A stretch of DNA of 41,694 nucleotides, taken from Streptococcus lactarius (GTDB taxonomy: Bacteria; Bacillota; Bacilli; Lactobacillales; Streptococcaceae). The notes below the pieces were generated by a model that worked only from the letters and a program-made list of their open reading frames with translations, had not been told where the DNA came from and did not search any database. The number at the start of each line of letters is the position of its first letter. Positions within the stretch are counted from its first letter, which is position 1. The stretch is taken from NCBI RefSeq assembly GCF_016642265.1, contig NZ_MRXX01000007.1, positions 85,669-127,362 of the forward strand. Direction: 5' to 3'. Positions 19,001-33,662 of this stretch are shown piece after piece. The position numbers and the translations under genes are program-made.

Positions 19001-22000
19001 GTGATTTGATCAGGGCATGTGTACTTAGATCTCCATCTGTCACTTCTGCTAGTCCACCTTCTACACCTGTACGATTAGTGATAAAGGTACTCATTACTTG
19101 GTCTGGGTGCAGAGCTTTTTGAACTTCTGATGCCAAGATTTCACGGAGACCAAGCAAGAATGGACGGATATGTTGAACACCTAACTCTGCTCTTTCATCA
19201 TGGTCAACATAGTGGAAGGTATAGGTTTGGGACTGTTCATAGAGCTTCAAGCCCTTGTAGTAACTATCCCAAAGTTTTGCGGCATCATTTTTTGAAATGG
19301 CTTCTGTTCCATCAAGGAAGGCACTCAGAGCATCCATCTGATCAATTGTATTATCCAACCAATAATGGATTTGAGTTACCATCTTTTTATCACCAGAGGC
19401 TTTATACAGTTGCGCTGCAGCTTTTAGTTTGGCAAATTCTCCACGCAATTCCTCCCGTTCTGCACGGACATCTTGACCTGCTTGCAACTTGGTCATAAAG
19501 GCAGTTAATTTTGGTGCTAACTCTACAGATTCTTCCAATTTCACAACACGACCATCCATATTTTGATTGATCATGTGTTTTCCGAGTTCACGGAAGGCTT
19601 TAGAGGTATCACTCTCTGTAAACTGACCAGTTTCAACAAAGTTAAAGGCCATATCGTTTACTTTCTTCGCTTCTTCTTCAGACTTCCATTGTTTCCATGC
19701 GTATTGCGCCGCAGAGAAGAGTGCAATCTTAGAAGGCTCAGATTGTTGCATTGGATTCAACATAATGCCTGAAAGGAGACTAGGATCTACATTTGGATGC
19801 AGGAATTTCTCACCACCACCTAAAATCAAGTGTTGTTTCGAGTTGTCTGTACATGGCCAGTTGATCCATAGAGCCACTGGACGATAGGTCTTGCCACCCG
19901 CTGTGAGGTTGTTCTTGAGGTTGGATAGAAAAGATTCTGATACTTCTCCCCAAACCTTACCTCCAGTAAGGGTCATGGTGGTGGAAGCAGGAAGGTTTTC
20001 ATTGAGCGAACGCAACTCCGCTTCACGGCCATTGCCCCAGTATTGAGCAGGTACGAAGATCATATCCTTACGAAGGCCTGCATACCGCGCTTGCTTTTCA
20101 GTCAACCAGTCAGTCATATCCTTCATCAAGCGGTTGTAGCTATTGTAGCCTCCTACTGGACTTGGCGCATCATCGGCCAAAATACCGAATTCACGAACAC
20201 CTACATCCATCAGCTGGGTGAACTTGGCCTTAATGGTTTCCAGATCTTTTTGGTAGTCAGCATCATTTCCGAAGCGAATCCGGTTGTTCATAAATGGGTG
20301 GATGGTCCAAACATAACGTGTCTTGTTTTGGTTTCCGACACGCGCCAATTCACGGATTTCAGCTAGTTTTTCTTCTGGATACAGTTCACGCCATTTCTTG
20401 TTGTGGTATGGATCGTCTTTTGGTGCAAAGAAGTATTGGGTCAACTTCAAGTCACCACCATAGCGCATGAGTTCTGCACGATCAGCGTTCGACCATGGAT
20501 TTCCGTAGTAGCCTTCGATAAAGCCACGATTCTTAATGTCAGCATAGTCTTCGACGGTTACATTGCGCAAGACTGGTGCTGCACTTTCATTCAGCATGTG
20601 TTTGAGAGTCGTCAAACCATAGAAGACAGCATCTGTATCTTTACCGACGATCGAGATGCTATTTCCTTTGATAGACAAGGCATAGGCATCAATCTTATCA
20701 AAGAGTCCTTGAGACAGATTTGGCATTTCTTTTTCGGCTTGGGAATTTTGCCCATGCACACCAAGGTAGATGTTCGTTGCACCTGCCACTGCTGCTGGAC
20801 TACTTGTGTACGAGATTTGATGATCTTGCAAGACACTCTTCAAGCGGTTGCGCGTATAGATATCCAATTGATCGCCCATGACAAGATTGACTTGTTGATG
20901 AAGCTTGGTAACGCCTTCACCATAAGTAACTTTTTGTGGGGTTGGAAAGACCTTGTATTCTCTCTTGAGATAGTCTTGACTTTGGGCAGCAGCAGCAATC
21001 GCTTCATCACTTGCTGGCTTCTTAGCTACAAAACTATCCGCGAGTTCGGTTGTACCATCACCCATTTCCTCAACTTTAGGCTTTTCTGGAGTTTCAGGTT
21101 TTTCTGGGCTAGCAGGCTCTTCTGGTTTGCTACTAGAAAGTGGCTTGAGCAAATGGATTTCAGCAGCACTGCCAAATCCTGCAACACCTGCTAGGACCTT
21201 AAATTCTACCTTATCAGTATCAACTGTTTCAAATGAAACTGTTTTTTCTTTGGCATTGGTGTCCCAAGTTCCTGAAGCCACCTTGACCATTTGGCCATCT
21301 TTTTGGGCATAGATTTCATAGGACGTGACAACCCCATTGCCCCCGCCTGAACGTGGAAGATAGGTCAAGCCATTCACCATTTCAGCTGTTTTCAGCTTCA
21401 TTGTAACCGTATATGGAGCTTGAGATCCGGTCCATTTCGAATGCCAGAAGGTCGTTGGATCATTGTCAAAGGCTTTTTCAATAGCCCCTTCTGTTTCAGT
21501 ACCAGGCAATTCTTGACTGCTTGCAGTCACTGTCAAGTGATCATTTGGAATCAAGCGTGGATTGACAAAGGCTTCATCCGTCAACTCTGCACTATGCAAG
21601 ATGCCCTTGAAGCCACCAATGGTGTCAAGAGGAAGGACCAAGCTATTGTAAGCTAAGTGAGGTGCAGCTGGATCAGCCAAGCGTTCTACCTGTTCACCAT
21701 TTACATATACTTCGGTCAATTGAGGTTTGGTAACCACAGCAATCTGGTAACGTTTATTCTTTTCCAGTTTCTTATTAAATTGGATATGGAATTGCTCAAA
21801 GGTATAAGCCAGGTAGCCATCCTTGTCTGCGAGATAGAGCCTATTGTCCCCACTGCTTGAGAAGGTTTGCTCACCGTCTCCTGTCACTGTCACATCGAAT
21901 TTCAAGACATGACTAGGACCAACATCACCAGCCAAACCATTGATCCGACTGTCTTTTTCAAAGGCTAGGCCATCATTACTGGTTGTCACTTTCTTACTGG

Positions 22001-24710
22001 CATAGTTTTCAATCGTTTCTGGTGTGATGTGAAAGAGGGCATCTGCTTCTACGGTCTTATCGGGATTGGTTTGTGGTGCGTAGATACTGGCTGGTAAGAC
22101 CCGTTCAGCATAGCTTGCACTCGCACGATCGGATCCCCACGTACGCTCTGCGGTAGTCTGCATGCTCTTGAAAAAGCGTTTAAAGAGATCGTAAGACGTG
22201 AGACCTGTTTCATGAAGGTCAATATTATCATTCCAAAGCGCATGACCACCACCAAGAACGCTTGGGTTAGAGGCCTCTAACAATGGTCCATGGCCAGTTC
22301 TGAAGTCATTCGGTGTCCAGCTATTGTATTGGAGTTCATAGTTGGCATAATCCCCATAAGCCCCTTGCTGGTTGTTCCCATTTGGGACACTGTAAGTTGG
22401 AATATCTGTGATATTGATCACCTTGGCACCTTGGGCAATCGCTTCTTTCGGTTGTTGCCAACCGATGCTCCAAATGTCCACTTCAACACCATTTAAGTCA
22501 ATTGGTGTGTGTCCTCTCTTGGCACTAAGAGATCCCCAAATTCGTGGGGTATAGCCTTTAGATTTGATGTATTGGATCAAATCATTGACATACCGACGAT
22601 AACTTTCTCGATTTCCGTAGTATTCATCTGTCCCGATATGAACGGTAGACACCCCGTGAAGTGGTGCATCTTCTCCATCCAGCAACTTGTCATAGACGTA
22701 TTTGACAAAAGCTAGAGTTTCGTCATATTTGCTATCCAAATCCAACATGGCCACACGTTCTACATTGTGCTTGCCCCTGTAATCACTCAAACTACCCTTA
22801 TACATGAGGTCTGGCCGAACCTTGACAAAGGACAAAGCATGACCGGGCGTGTCAATTTCAGGTACGAGATTGATATGCAAGGCTTTGGCCAGTTGAATCA
22901 ACTGTTGCATCTCCTCTTTGGTATAGTGCTGGTCTGAAGTGAGTTTTTCCCCATTGGCCCCTACAATATCTGTATCAACTCGGAAACCTGTCTTAGCAGT
23001 TTTTAAGACATAGCTCAACTCTTCTTCTGGGCTCAGATGTTTACCAGCCAGATGATCTTTTAGGAAAATATAGTTGTCATTCAAGTGCAATTGCAAGTCG
23101 TTCATCTTGTAGTAGGCCATGTTGAGCATGATATCTACTACTGTATCATAAGGGATAAATTTGCGACCTGTATCCAGCATAAAACCACGGTAGCTGTAGC
23201 TTGGAAAGTCACGGATTTCCCCATTTTGCAGGTCTTTTTCCCCCATTTGAAGCAGTGTCCGAGTGGCGTAAAAAGCTCCTGCCTTGTCGGCAGCTTCTAC
23301 AGTGATCACACCATCCTGAATCGTGATGCCATACCCTTCCTTGCCATAGCCCTTGTCTTCTACTTTTTTAAAGACAATGCGTTTGGAAGTTTCTTGATCG
23401 CCTGTTGCCAGTTCAAGTCCACGACTTTCAAGGTCCGCTTGGTAGAATTTTGCTTCCTCAGCAAATCCAGAATCCCCCACTGAGATCACCGTATCTGCTG
23501 TAATAGACGTTTTTCCTTCTCTACCAAACCATTGTTGTACTGCTGGTGCTACCGTCGGTTTCACACCCACACCTTCATTTTGATGCAAGCCTTTAACAAC
23601 GACTTCAAATTCTTTGGTCAGGGTACGTCCTTCGTTTGTTTGTTCCACCATCACTTTGACGTGTTGATCTGTCAATGGTGTATAGATCTTATTTTCAAGA
23701 TCAATCACTCCCTGCTTGTTACTACCAATCAGGCGAACTTGGCCTGGAAGGGTTGGCAAAACCAAGGAATGACCATTTTCTGCTAGGCTAAGTTCATTTA
23801 CTTGCCGAATACTGGTTGGCTTGCTTTGGTCAGGAATATTGGAATAGGCACGAATTTCTTGGATCCCTACATTTTTCCATTGCATACTACCAGCTTGGTA
23901 ATCCGTCACTTCCAGTTTGAGATACTTGGCCAAAATCGGTGTTTTCAAATCTACCTTTTCATCTAAGACAGGATTCCCTGTTTTTTGATGGGCCAGTTGC
24001 CAGCGTTTTTCACCGTGATCATTGACATCATCAACACCAGCATAGTAGAGATTCCAAGAAGTGATATTTGGATCGTTTTGTCCCCCTCTGAGGCGCCGGT
24101 CCCAGTCAATTTCCACATGCTTGATCAAACTTGTCTTAGGAAGGGTAAGCTCGATACTTGGATTTTTTGCATCTCGGTCGGTAGCCCAGCGTGTATCGCT
24201 ATTGCCATCGACTGCCTTATCCGCTGTGAAGTTGGTTCCAGTTTCGTGATTGCTAGCAGTTGCCTGCGCCCCTTCTAGATGATTTCGGTCTGGACGATCT
24301 TCTAGATCTGTGACAATTGGCTGACTTGGGCTCACTACCGGAGGGGTAACAGGTGCTACTACAGGTGCTACTGGGCTAACTGTTTCAGTTGGTTTCACGA
24401 CAGGTTTTGGTGTTTCTTGTGGCGTTTCCGTTGTTGGACTGTCAGCCTGGTCTTTAGTTTCAGAAGACGTGGAATTCCCCTGAGTTGCCTCAGAATCAGC
24501 TTTTTTTAGTAAGTTAGCAACTTCAGAAGGCAACGTCTCCATCGGTTGAACCTGTGTGATCGTCCCTTCTGTTTCAGGACTGGCTTGAGTTTCTGCTGCC
24601 TCTACCACACCAACACCAAAGAAACTAGCCCCAATCATCACAGAGGCTGCACCGATTGCAAATTTGCGAATACTATAATAGCATCGTTTTTCAAATCCCT
24701 TTTTACTCAT
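16044..24710 (-). CDS. LPxTG wall-anchored GH20-GH84 hexosaminidase with multiple F5/8C carbohydrate-binding domains
   Basis: The ~2888-residue protein starts with a YSIRK-G/S signal (YSIRK at 12-16). In order: Pro/Thr/Val-rich stretch; F5/8C domain (~142-291); GH20 module (~385-860) with the catalytic Asp695-Glu696 in HIGTDEYYG; LamG-like region (~880-1050); F5/8C (~1058-1190); GH84 module (~1250-1690) with RGFIEGYYG and the catalytic pair Asp1513-Asp1514 in GILADDAPSP; helical segment; three F5/8C-like domains (~1872-2003, 2012-2142, 2260-2420); 37-residue repeats (~2567-2720); LPATG at 2856-2860 with a hydrophobic, basic tail. GH20 releases terminal GlcNAc/GalNAc; GH84 is the NagJ/O-GlcNAcase family. 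The start at 24710 follows AAAGGTGAT; an upstream in-frame ATG at 24728 lacks a ribosome-binding site. Confidence 0.92.
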   Translation of the reverse strand: MSKKGFEKRCYYSIRKFAIGAASVMIGASFFGVGVVEAAETQASPETEGTITQVQPMETLPSEVANLLKKADSEATQGNSTSSETKDQADSPTTETPQETPKPVVKPTETVSPVAPVVAPVTPPVVSPSQPIVTDLEDRPDRNHLEGAQATASNHETGTNFTADKAVDGNSDTRWATDRDAKNPSIELTLPKTSLIKHVEIDWDRRLRGGQNDPNITSWNLYYAGVDDVNDHGEKRWQLAHQKTGNPVLDEKVDLKTPILAKYLKLEVTDYQAGSMQWKNVGIQEIRAYSNIPDQSKPTSIRQVNELSLAENGHSLVLPTLPGQVRLIGSNKQGVIDLENKIYTPLTDQHVKVMVEQTNEGRTLTKEFEVVVKGLHQNEGVGVKPTVAPAVQQWFGREGKTSITADTVISVGDSGFAEEAKFYQADLESRGLELATGDQETSKRIVFKKVEDKGYGKEGYGITIQDGVITVEAADKAGAFYATRTLLQMGEKDLQNGEIRDFPSYSYRGFMLDTGRKFIPYDTVVDIMLNMAYYKMNDLQLHLNDNYIFLKDHLAGKHLSPEEELSYVLKTAKTGFRVDTDIVGANGEKLTSDQHYTKEEMQQLIQLAKALHINLVPEIDTPGHALSFVKVRPDLMYKGSLSDYRGKHNVERVAMLDLDSKYDETLAFVKYVYDKLLDGEDAPLHGVSTVHIGTDEYYGNRESYRRYVNDLIQYIKSKGYTPRIWGSLSAKRGHTPIDLNGVEVDIWSIGWQQPKEAIAQGAKVINITDIPTYSVPNGNNQQGAYGDYANYELQYNSWTPNDFRTGHGPLLEASNPSVLGGGHALWNDNIDLHETGLTSYDLFKRFFKSMQTTAERTWGSDRASASYAERVLPASIYAPQTNPDKTVEADALFHITPETIENYASKKVTTSNDGLAFEKDSRINGLAGDVGPSHVLKFDVTVTGDGEQTFSSSGDNRLYLADKDGYLAYTFEQFHIQFNKKLEKNKRYQIAVVTKPQLTEVYVNGEQVERLADPAAPHLAYNSLVLPLDTIGGFKGILHSAELTDEAFVNPRLIPNDHLTVTASSQELPGTETEGAIEKAFDNDPTTFWHSKWTGSQAPYTVTMKLKTAEMVNGLTYLPRSGGGNGVVTSYEIYAQKDGQMVKVASGTWDTNAKEKTVSFETVDTDKVEFKVLAGVAGFGSAAEIHLLKPLSSSKPEEPASPEKPETPEKPKVEEMGDGTTELADSFVAKKPASDEAIAAAAQSQDYLKREYKVFPTPQKVTYGEGVTKLHQQVNLVMGDQLDIYTRNRLKSVLQDHQISYTSSPAAVAGATNIYLGVHGQNSQAEKEMPNLSQGLFDKIDAYALSIKGNSISIVGKDTDAVFYGLTTLKHMLNESAAPVLRNVTVEDYADIKNRGFIEGYYGNPWSNADRAELMRYGGDLKLTQYFFAPKDDPYHNKKWRELYPEEKLAEIRELARVGNQNKTRYVWTIHPFMNNRIRFGNDADYQKDLETIKAKFTQLMDVGVREFGILADDAPSPVGGYNSYNRLMKDMTDWLTEKQARYAGLRKDMIFVPAQYWGNGREAELRSLNENLPASTTMTLTGGKVWGEVSESFLSNLKNNLTAGGKTYRPVALWINWPCTDNSKQHLILGGGEKFLHPNVDPSLLSGIMLNPMQQSEPSKIALFSAAQYAWKQWKSEEEAKKVNDMAFNFVETGQFTESDTSKAFRELGKHMINQNMDGRVVKLEESVELAPKLTAFMTKLQAGQDVRAEREELRGEFAKLKAAAQLYKASGDKKMVTQIHYWLDNTIDQMDALSAFLDGTEAISKNDAAKLWDSYYKGLKLYEQSQTYTFHYVDHDERAELGVQHIRPFLLGLREILASEVQKALHPDQVMSTFITNRTGVEGGLAEVTDGDLSTHALIKSPNSIQTGDYIGLKFNKAVPIHTLTFAMGTQTNPRDTFNNAKVEYLNENDQWVALTDPHYTGNEPLLQFENLNLNAKAVRMVATSDRDNTWFAVREIAVNRPVEVHHSKQSATVTISPNLMYKYNTTVTQITDGRDNTEAMFANADRTDTTPVDAWIQLDLGEVKPVTKVRLVQGSSDKLASGLLEYSTDGHTWQELDRLSGEQTKEIETPISARYVRVRNTKNTNLWWRIADFSLETRSGNSELTDTNVASLKSIPVYDSLGRYDLQIPSGTKLPAHSYLGMKLDRLHQAESIQAIGIENPALRVEYSPNAQEWYPASQVTDQALVRYARLVNKTDQEQAVTVTSLLVKTKEVEPTTLDSTSMGIDATYGSNDVRKLKNLDQLFDGVYNNFVEFSDYAHKGGHITLKLGSQRDIKKIRAYIQDGTQNYLRDGKIQVSPDGKTWTDVVSVGDGLANETRDDSLTDGWTHDSKMPGNRYIEGELTSPVKANYLRVLFTADYDARFVGFTELVINDGEFVKPINDPTVQGNSGESRGNLYTNLVDGKVLTSYKAEKDQGELIYHLSEPTDANHIRLVSSLPQGVVAHVLARTLKEDRTGAWADLGAITTSFQTFAVRNKAPLLDVKLTWQGGKPEFYELTIFHQGLTDQPVETTTAPKPEFRTSSKGDEAAPVVEIPEFTGGVNGVEAAIHEVPAYTEVVGTVGDEAAPVVEIPAFTGGVNGVEAAVHEVPAYTEAVGTVGEEAAPVVEIPAFTGGVNAVEAAVLEVPEFKGGVNAVQAAQNNLPAYTGGANGLEAAVLDLPAYKLPENESHQSNLTSPQQNLHLLSDPATGVMVIGRDSELGTATNVHVQRVMDQALQGKRYDAYAIQLLDPTHTRVEPTGAVLVRLPLTGAVEALYDLTTNETVDFTLKGDWLEFTTTHLGTYAVVYKEMTTSMTGEASPSLATEMKGEDKAMLPATGEAASTALFLAGLSLGATALFIAKTKKES
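16600..17012 (-). repeat. 111-bp coding repeats in the C-terminus of the GH20/GH84 protein
   Basis: Three 37-residue units beginning G(D/E)EAAPVVEIP, with FTGGVN(G/A)VEAA cores, then shorter degenerate GGVNAVQAA and GGANGLEAA units. They probably form a stalk that pushes the enzyme out from the wall. The paralogous array at 25400-25810 has the same organisation. Confidence 0.9.
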
Positions 24711-24744
24711 GTTTCCATCACCTTTCATCAGAATAGCAAGGTAT

Positions 24745-24758
24745 CGTAAGCGCTATCA
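24745..24758 (-). promoter_or_regulatory. Candidate cre (CcpA) site upstream of the GH20/GH84 gene
   Basis: On the minus strand TGATAGCGCTTACG resembles the CcpA operator, with two departures from WTGNAANCGNWNNCW. It lies about 35 bp before the start codon. A TGCTATTCT extended -10-like element follows, so binding here would block initiation. Confidence 0.45.
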
Positions 24759-24770
24759 TTTTCATATTTC

Positions 24771-24820
24771 AAAAAGGGAGCGGGACAGAACGAATCGAGA
24801 TTTGGATTCGCCTCGCTCCC
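24771..24820 (-). terminator. Terminator of the protease-GH101 gene; divergent relative of the dispersed palindrome
   Basis: Outer arms GGGAGCG and CGCTCCC and inner arms CGAATC and GATTCG form a two-part stem. On the minus strand it is followed by TTTTTG. It keeps GGGACAGAA from the dispersed element but its core differs. It separates the two giant genes, so they are probably two transcripts. Confidence 0.8.
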
Positions 24821-24841
24821 TGTTTCGAATCCTAGATTCTC

Positions 24842-31741
<6,900 letters not shown>

Positions 31742-31746
31742 TCATT

Positions 31747-31782
31747 TCAAAAGTAAGCGGTTGCATTTTCTGCCGCAGCCAT
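31747..31782 (-). CDS. Possible 11-codon leader ORF upstream of the protease-GH101 gene
   Basis: On the minus strand, ATG followed by ten sense codons and TGA would encode MAAAENATAYF. GAGG lies 7 nt before the ATG in GAGGAAGGAGT. It overlaps the cre-like site and ends 17 nt before the main start. It may be chance. Confidence 0.25.
   Translation of the reverse strand: MAAAENATAYF
31752..31766 (-). promoter_or_regulatory. Candidate cre (CcpA) site upstream of the protease-GH101 gene
   Basis: On the minus strand ATGCAACCGCTTACT matches WTGNAANCGNWNNCW at every fixed position. It lies downstream of the predicted promoter, in the leader, where CcpA could act as a roadblock. Confidence 0.6.
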
Positions 31783-31843
31783 ACTCCTTCCTCACACATG
31801 GCACCACTTACATGATAAAACATCCAAATACATTAGCACCATT

Positions 31844-31872
31844 AATATATCAAAATATTGTATATCTTGCAA
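31844..31872 (-). promoter_or_regulatory. Predicted promoter of the protease-GH101 gene
   Basis: On the minus strand TTGCAA (31867-31872), a 17-bp spacer and TATATT (31844-31849). It gives a leader of about 105 nt holding the cre-like site and the mini-ORF. The rest of the 380-bp gap from 31730 to 32111 holds no gene, only this leader and a terminator at its other end. Confidence 0.55.
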
Positions 31873-31975
31873 GAACTAAATGGTATAAAAAATGAGAAAT
31901 CGATCAATTGATAGAAAGTCCCACCCAGTAGAAAAATCCGAGCAAGCTGAATCCCTTCACTTACTATCCAAGATA

Positions 31976-32009
31976 ACAAAAAAGGCCTAGTTGACTCCAA
32001 CTAAACCTT
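31976..32009 (-). terminator. Terminator of the three-gene membrane/lipoprotein cassette
   Basis: On the minus strand AAGG-TT-TAGTTG pairs with CAACTA-GG-CCTT through G-U wobbles across a 4-nt loop, followed by TTTTTTG. Confidence 0.8.
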
Positions 32010-32111
32010 CCAAAAACGCTTAATGTGATAAAAGATATGTTCTCAGTCCAGATTCCTACGGTTATAGACAGGATTCAGTTCATTCTTGCTCCCAATCTTC
32101 CATAAGAAGCT

Positions 32112-33029
32112 CTACTCACTCAATTCACCACCTTGTCCGTTGTAGTATTGTTTAAACTCATCATAAGAACGAATTTCATGTTCTTGACCATCTATTGAGT
32201 ACCGAGCTTCAATTTTTACCCCAGATAAGACGTCCTGTCCTTTAGGTGCAAACCAATGAAGAAGAGTATCAAACCATTCCTTACTACTTAATAACTGTAA
32301 TCTAGGCTCAATCCAGTACTTACCACTCAACATTTTCTCTTTGAATTCCGGATAAATTGCAAATAGATTAATATCTGTGTTTACATTCTTGGCCTGTTTC
32401 TGAAATTTAAATCCTGCTTGAAGGTCAAAACCGGTATTTTTATCGATTAATTCCATTAAATTTGTATAGTCTATAATTTTTTCCTTAACTGCACTGCCCT
32501 CTGGGATGGCATACGTGCTGTAGTATTTCTGTTCATCTAACTTGTAATAAATATTTTTCTCATCACCGATATCACGTTCCCTTGCTCTACGAGACATATA
32601 ATATCCCATATCTACAACACTCACTCCACTATTAACGTTTATTTGATAATCATTAATAAAAGCATTTGGTGCTTTCTTTCGAATCTCGTCTAAAACATTT
32701 ACGGTTGTTTCTTTAAATTGATTGTCAATCTCGTAATATCGGAATCCAATATACTCCTTTTTTATATCTTCATCCCCATTTACATAGTCAAAACCAACCA
32801 GATACTTCCCATCAGCCAACGTCAGATCCTTACTCAAAACAAATTGATTTTTCTCACCAAATAGCTGAACATCCTTGAGATTCCCTTCATGGATGACTTT
32901 GGTTGAGCTAGGGCTTTTTTCAACAGAATTTTTCTTAGTCTCTGAAGGTTTAAAATAGAATAGGAAACCGACTATGACACCCAATATAAAAACCAGTTTC
33001 AAACTTAAAATTTTTTTCAATACACCCAC
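32112..33029 (-). CDS. Membrane-anchored extracellular protein of unknown function
   Basis: About 305 residues with one N-terminal transmembrane helix (about 8-26) and a polar, charged domain predicted to lie outside. I do not recognise a family with confidence. The end (INLFAIYPEFKEKML and SYDEFKQYYNG) resembles that of the lipoprotein at 33663-34649 (INLRASYPTAFKLF and FDEIQKYYNG), so the two are probably divergent paralogues. The start is uncertain: a GTG at 33029, or a TTG at 33020 that has a better-spaced AGGTGG. It is the last gene of the cassette. TipC-like immunity lipoproteins of streptococcal type VII secretion islands are a possible comparison, but this is a guess. Confidence 0.75.
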   Translation of the reverse strand: MGVLKKILSLKLVFILGVIVGFLFYFKPSETKKNSVEKSPSSTKVIHEGNLKDVQLFGEKNQFVLSKDLTLADGKYLVGFDYVNGDEDIKKEYIGFRYYEIDNQFKETTVNVLDEIRKKAPNAFINDYQINVNSGVSVVDMGYYMSRRARERDIGDEKNIYYKLDEQKYYSTYAIPEGSAVKEKIIDYTNLMELIDKNTGFDLQAGFKFQKQAKNVNTDINLFAIYPEFKEKMLSGKYWIEPRLQLLSSKEWFDTLLHWFAPKGQDVLSGVKIEARYSIDGQEHEIRSYDEFKQYYNGQGGELSE

Positions 33030-33065
33030 CTACTTTTCAAAATCCTCATGACCATCAAATCTTTC

Positions 33066-33611
33066 TTACTTACCATTTTCCACTTCTTGAGATATGATCT
33101 CTATCATATCAGGCCATTTATGAAGTTGGTAATCAAATTTAAACATAAATATCACTAAAAAACTAATGAGTAAAAAGAGGACTGCAATGGTTTCATTGCC
33201 AATCACAAACAAAAGAATCGCGGCTACAGTTAGGAACCTAAAAAGATTGACCAGAAATATAAAGTACACCTTCCGTCTCTTTAATGCCTTGATGAACTTC
33301 TTGCACTGATCCTCATCCAACTTGGAGGTCTGTAATTTCAGGCTTGCATGGTAATATCGAATGATCCACGCAGCTAAGAAGTAGGAGATAACACCTAAAA
33401 TTGGAATCGTTCCAAATCGTACTAACTGATTGTCAAATAGTCCAGCTTCCGCTAATCCATCCGAAATTTTGTGGATAATAAATAATGTGACTGGAAGCAG
33501 TACATAAGACCAGTAGTTAGGAGAAGACGTTTCTTCTAGTAAAACTTTTTCCTCCCAATCAAAATGGTAATTCTTGTTTTCCCATATTCCTAAATTAATC
33601 ATTGATGGCAT
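33066..33611 (-). CDS. Multi-pass membrane protein (possible DUF443/tandem-five-TM-like)
   Basis: The 181-residue protein has an N-terminal cytoplasmic-looking segment (NKNYHFDWEEKVLLEE) and about four transmembrane helices (about 31-48, 65-85, 112-132, 134-153). The layout recalls the Gram-positive tandem five-TM proteins (DUF443), some of which, such as TsaI of S. aureus, protect against a secreted toxin, but I cannot confirm membership. It lies 36 bp before one cassette gene and 51 bp after the other. No strong ribosome-binding site fits the first ATG; the ATG three codons later is an alternative. Confidence 0.7.
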   Translation of the reverse strand: MPSMINLGIWENKNYHFDWEEKVLLEETSSPNYWSYVLLPVTLFIIHKISDGLAEAGLFDNQLVRFGTIPILGVISYFLAAWIIRYYHASLKLQTSKLDEDQCKKFIKALKRRKVYFIFLVNLFRFLTVAAILLFVIGNETIAVLFLLISFLVIFMFKFDYQLHKWPDMIEIISQEVENGK

Positions 33612-33662
33612 AATAATCTTTTTTTCATTCTCCTTATATGTTTTCTAAAAATTCTCTCAGTA

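Noticed and set aside
24711..24728. Upstream in-frame ATG at 24728 as start of the GH20/GH84 protein
   Set aside because: It has no ribosome-binding site, and its codons contain the AAAGGTGAT that serves the ATG at 24710. The YSIRK signal spacing also fits the later start.
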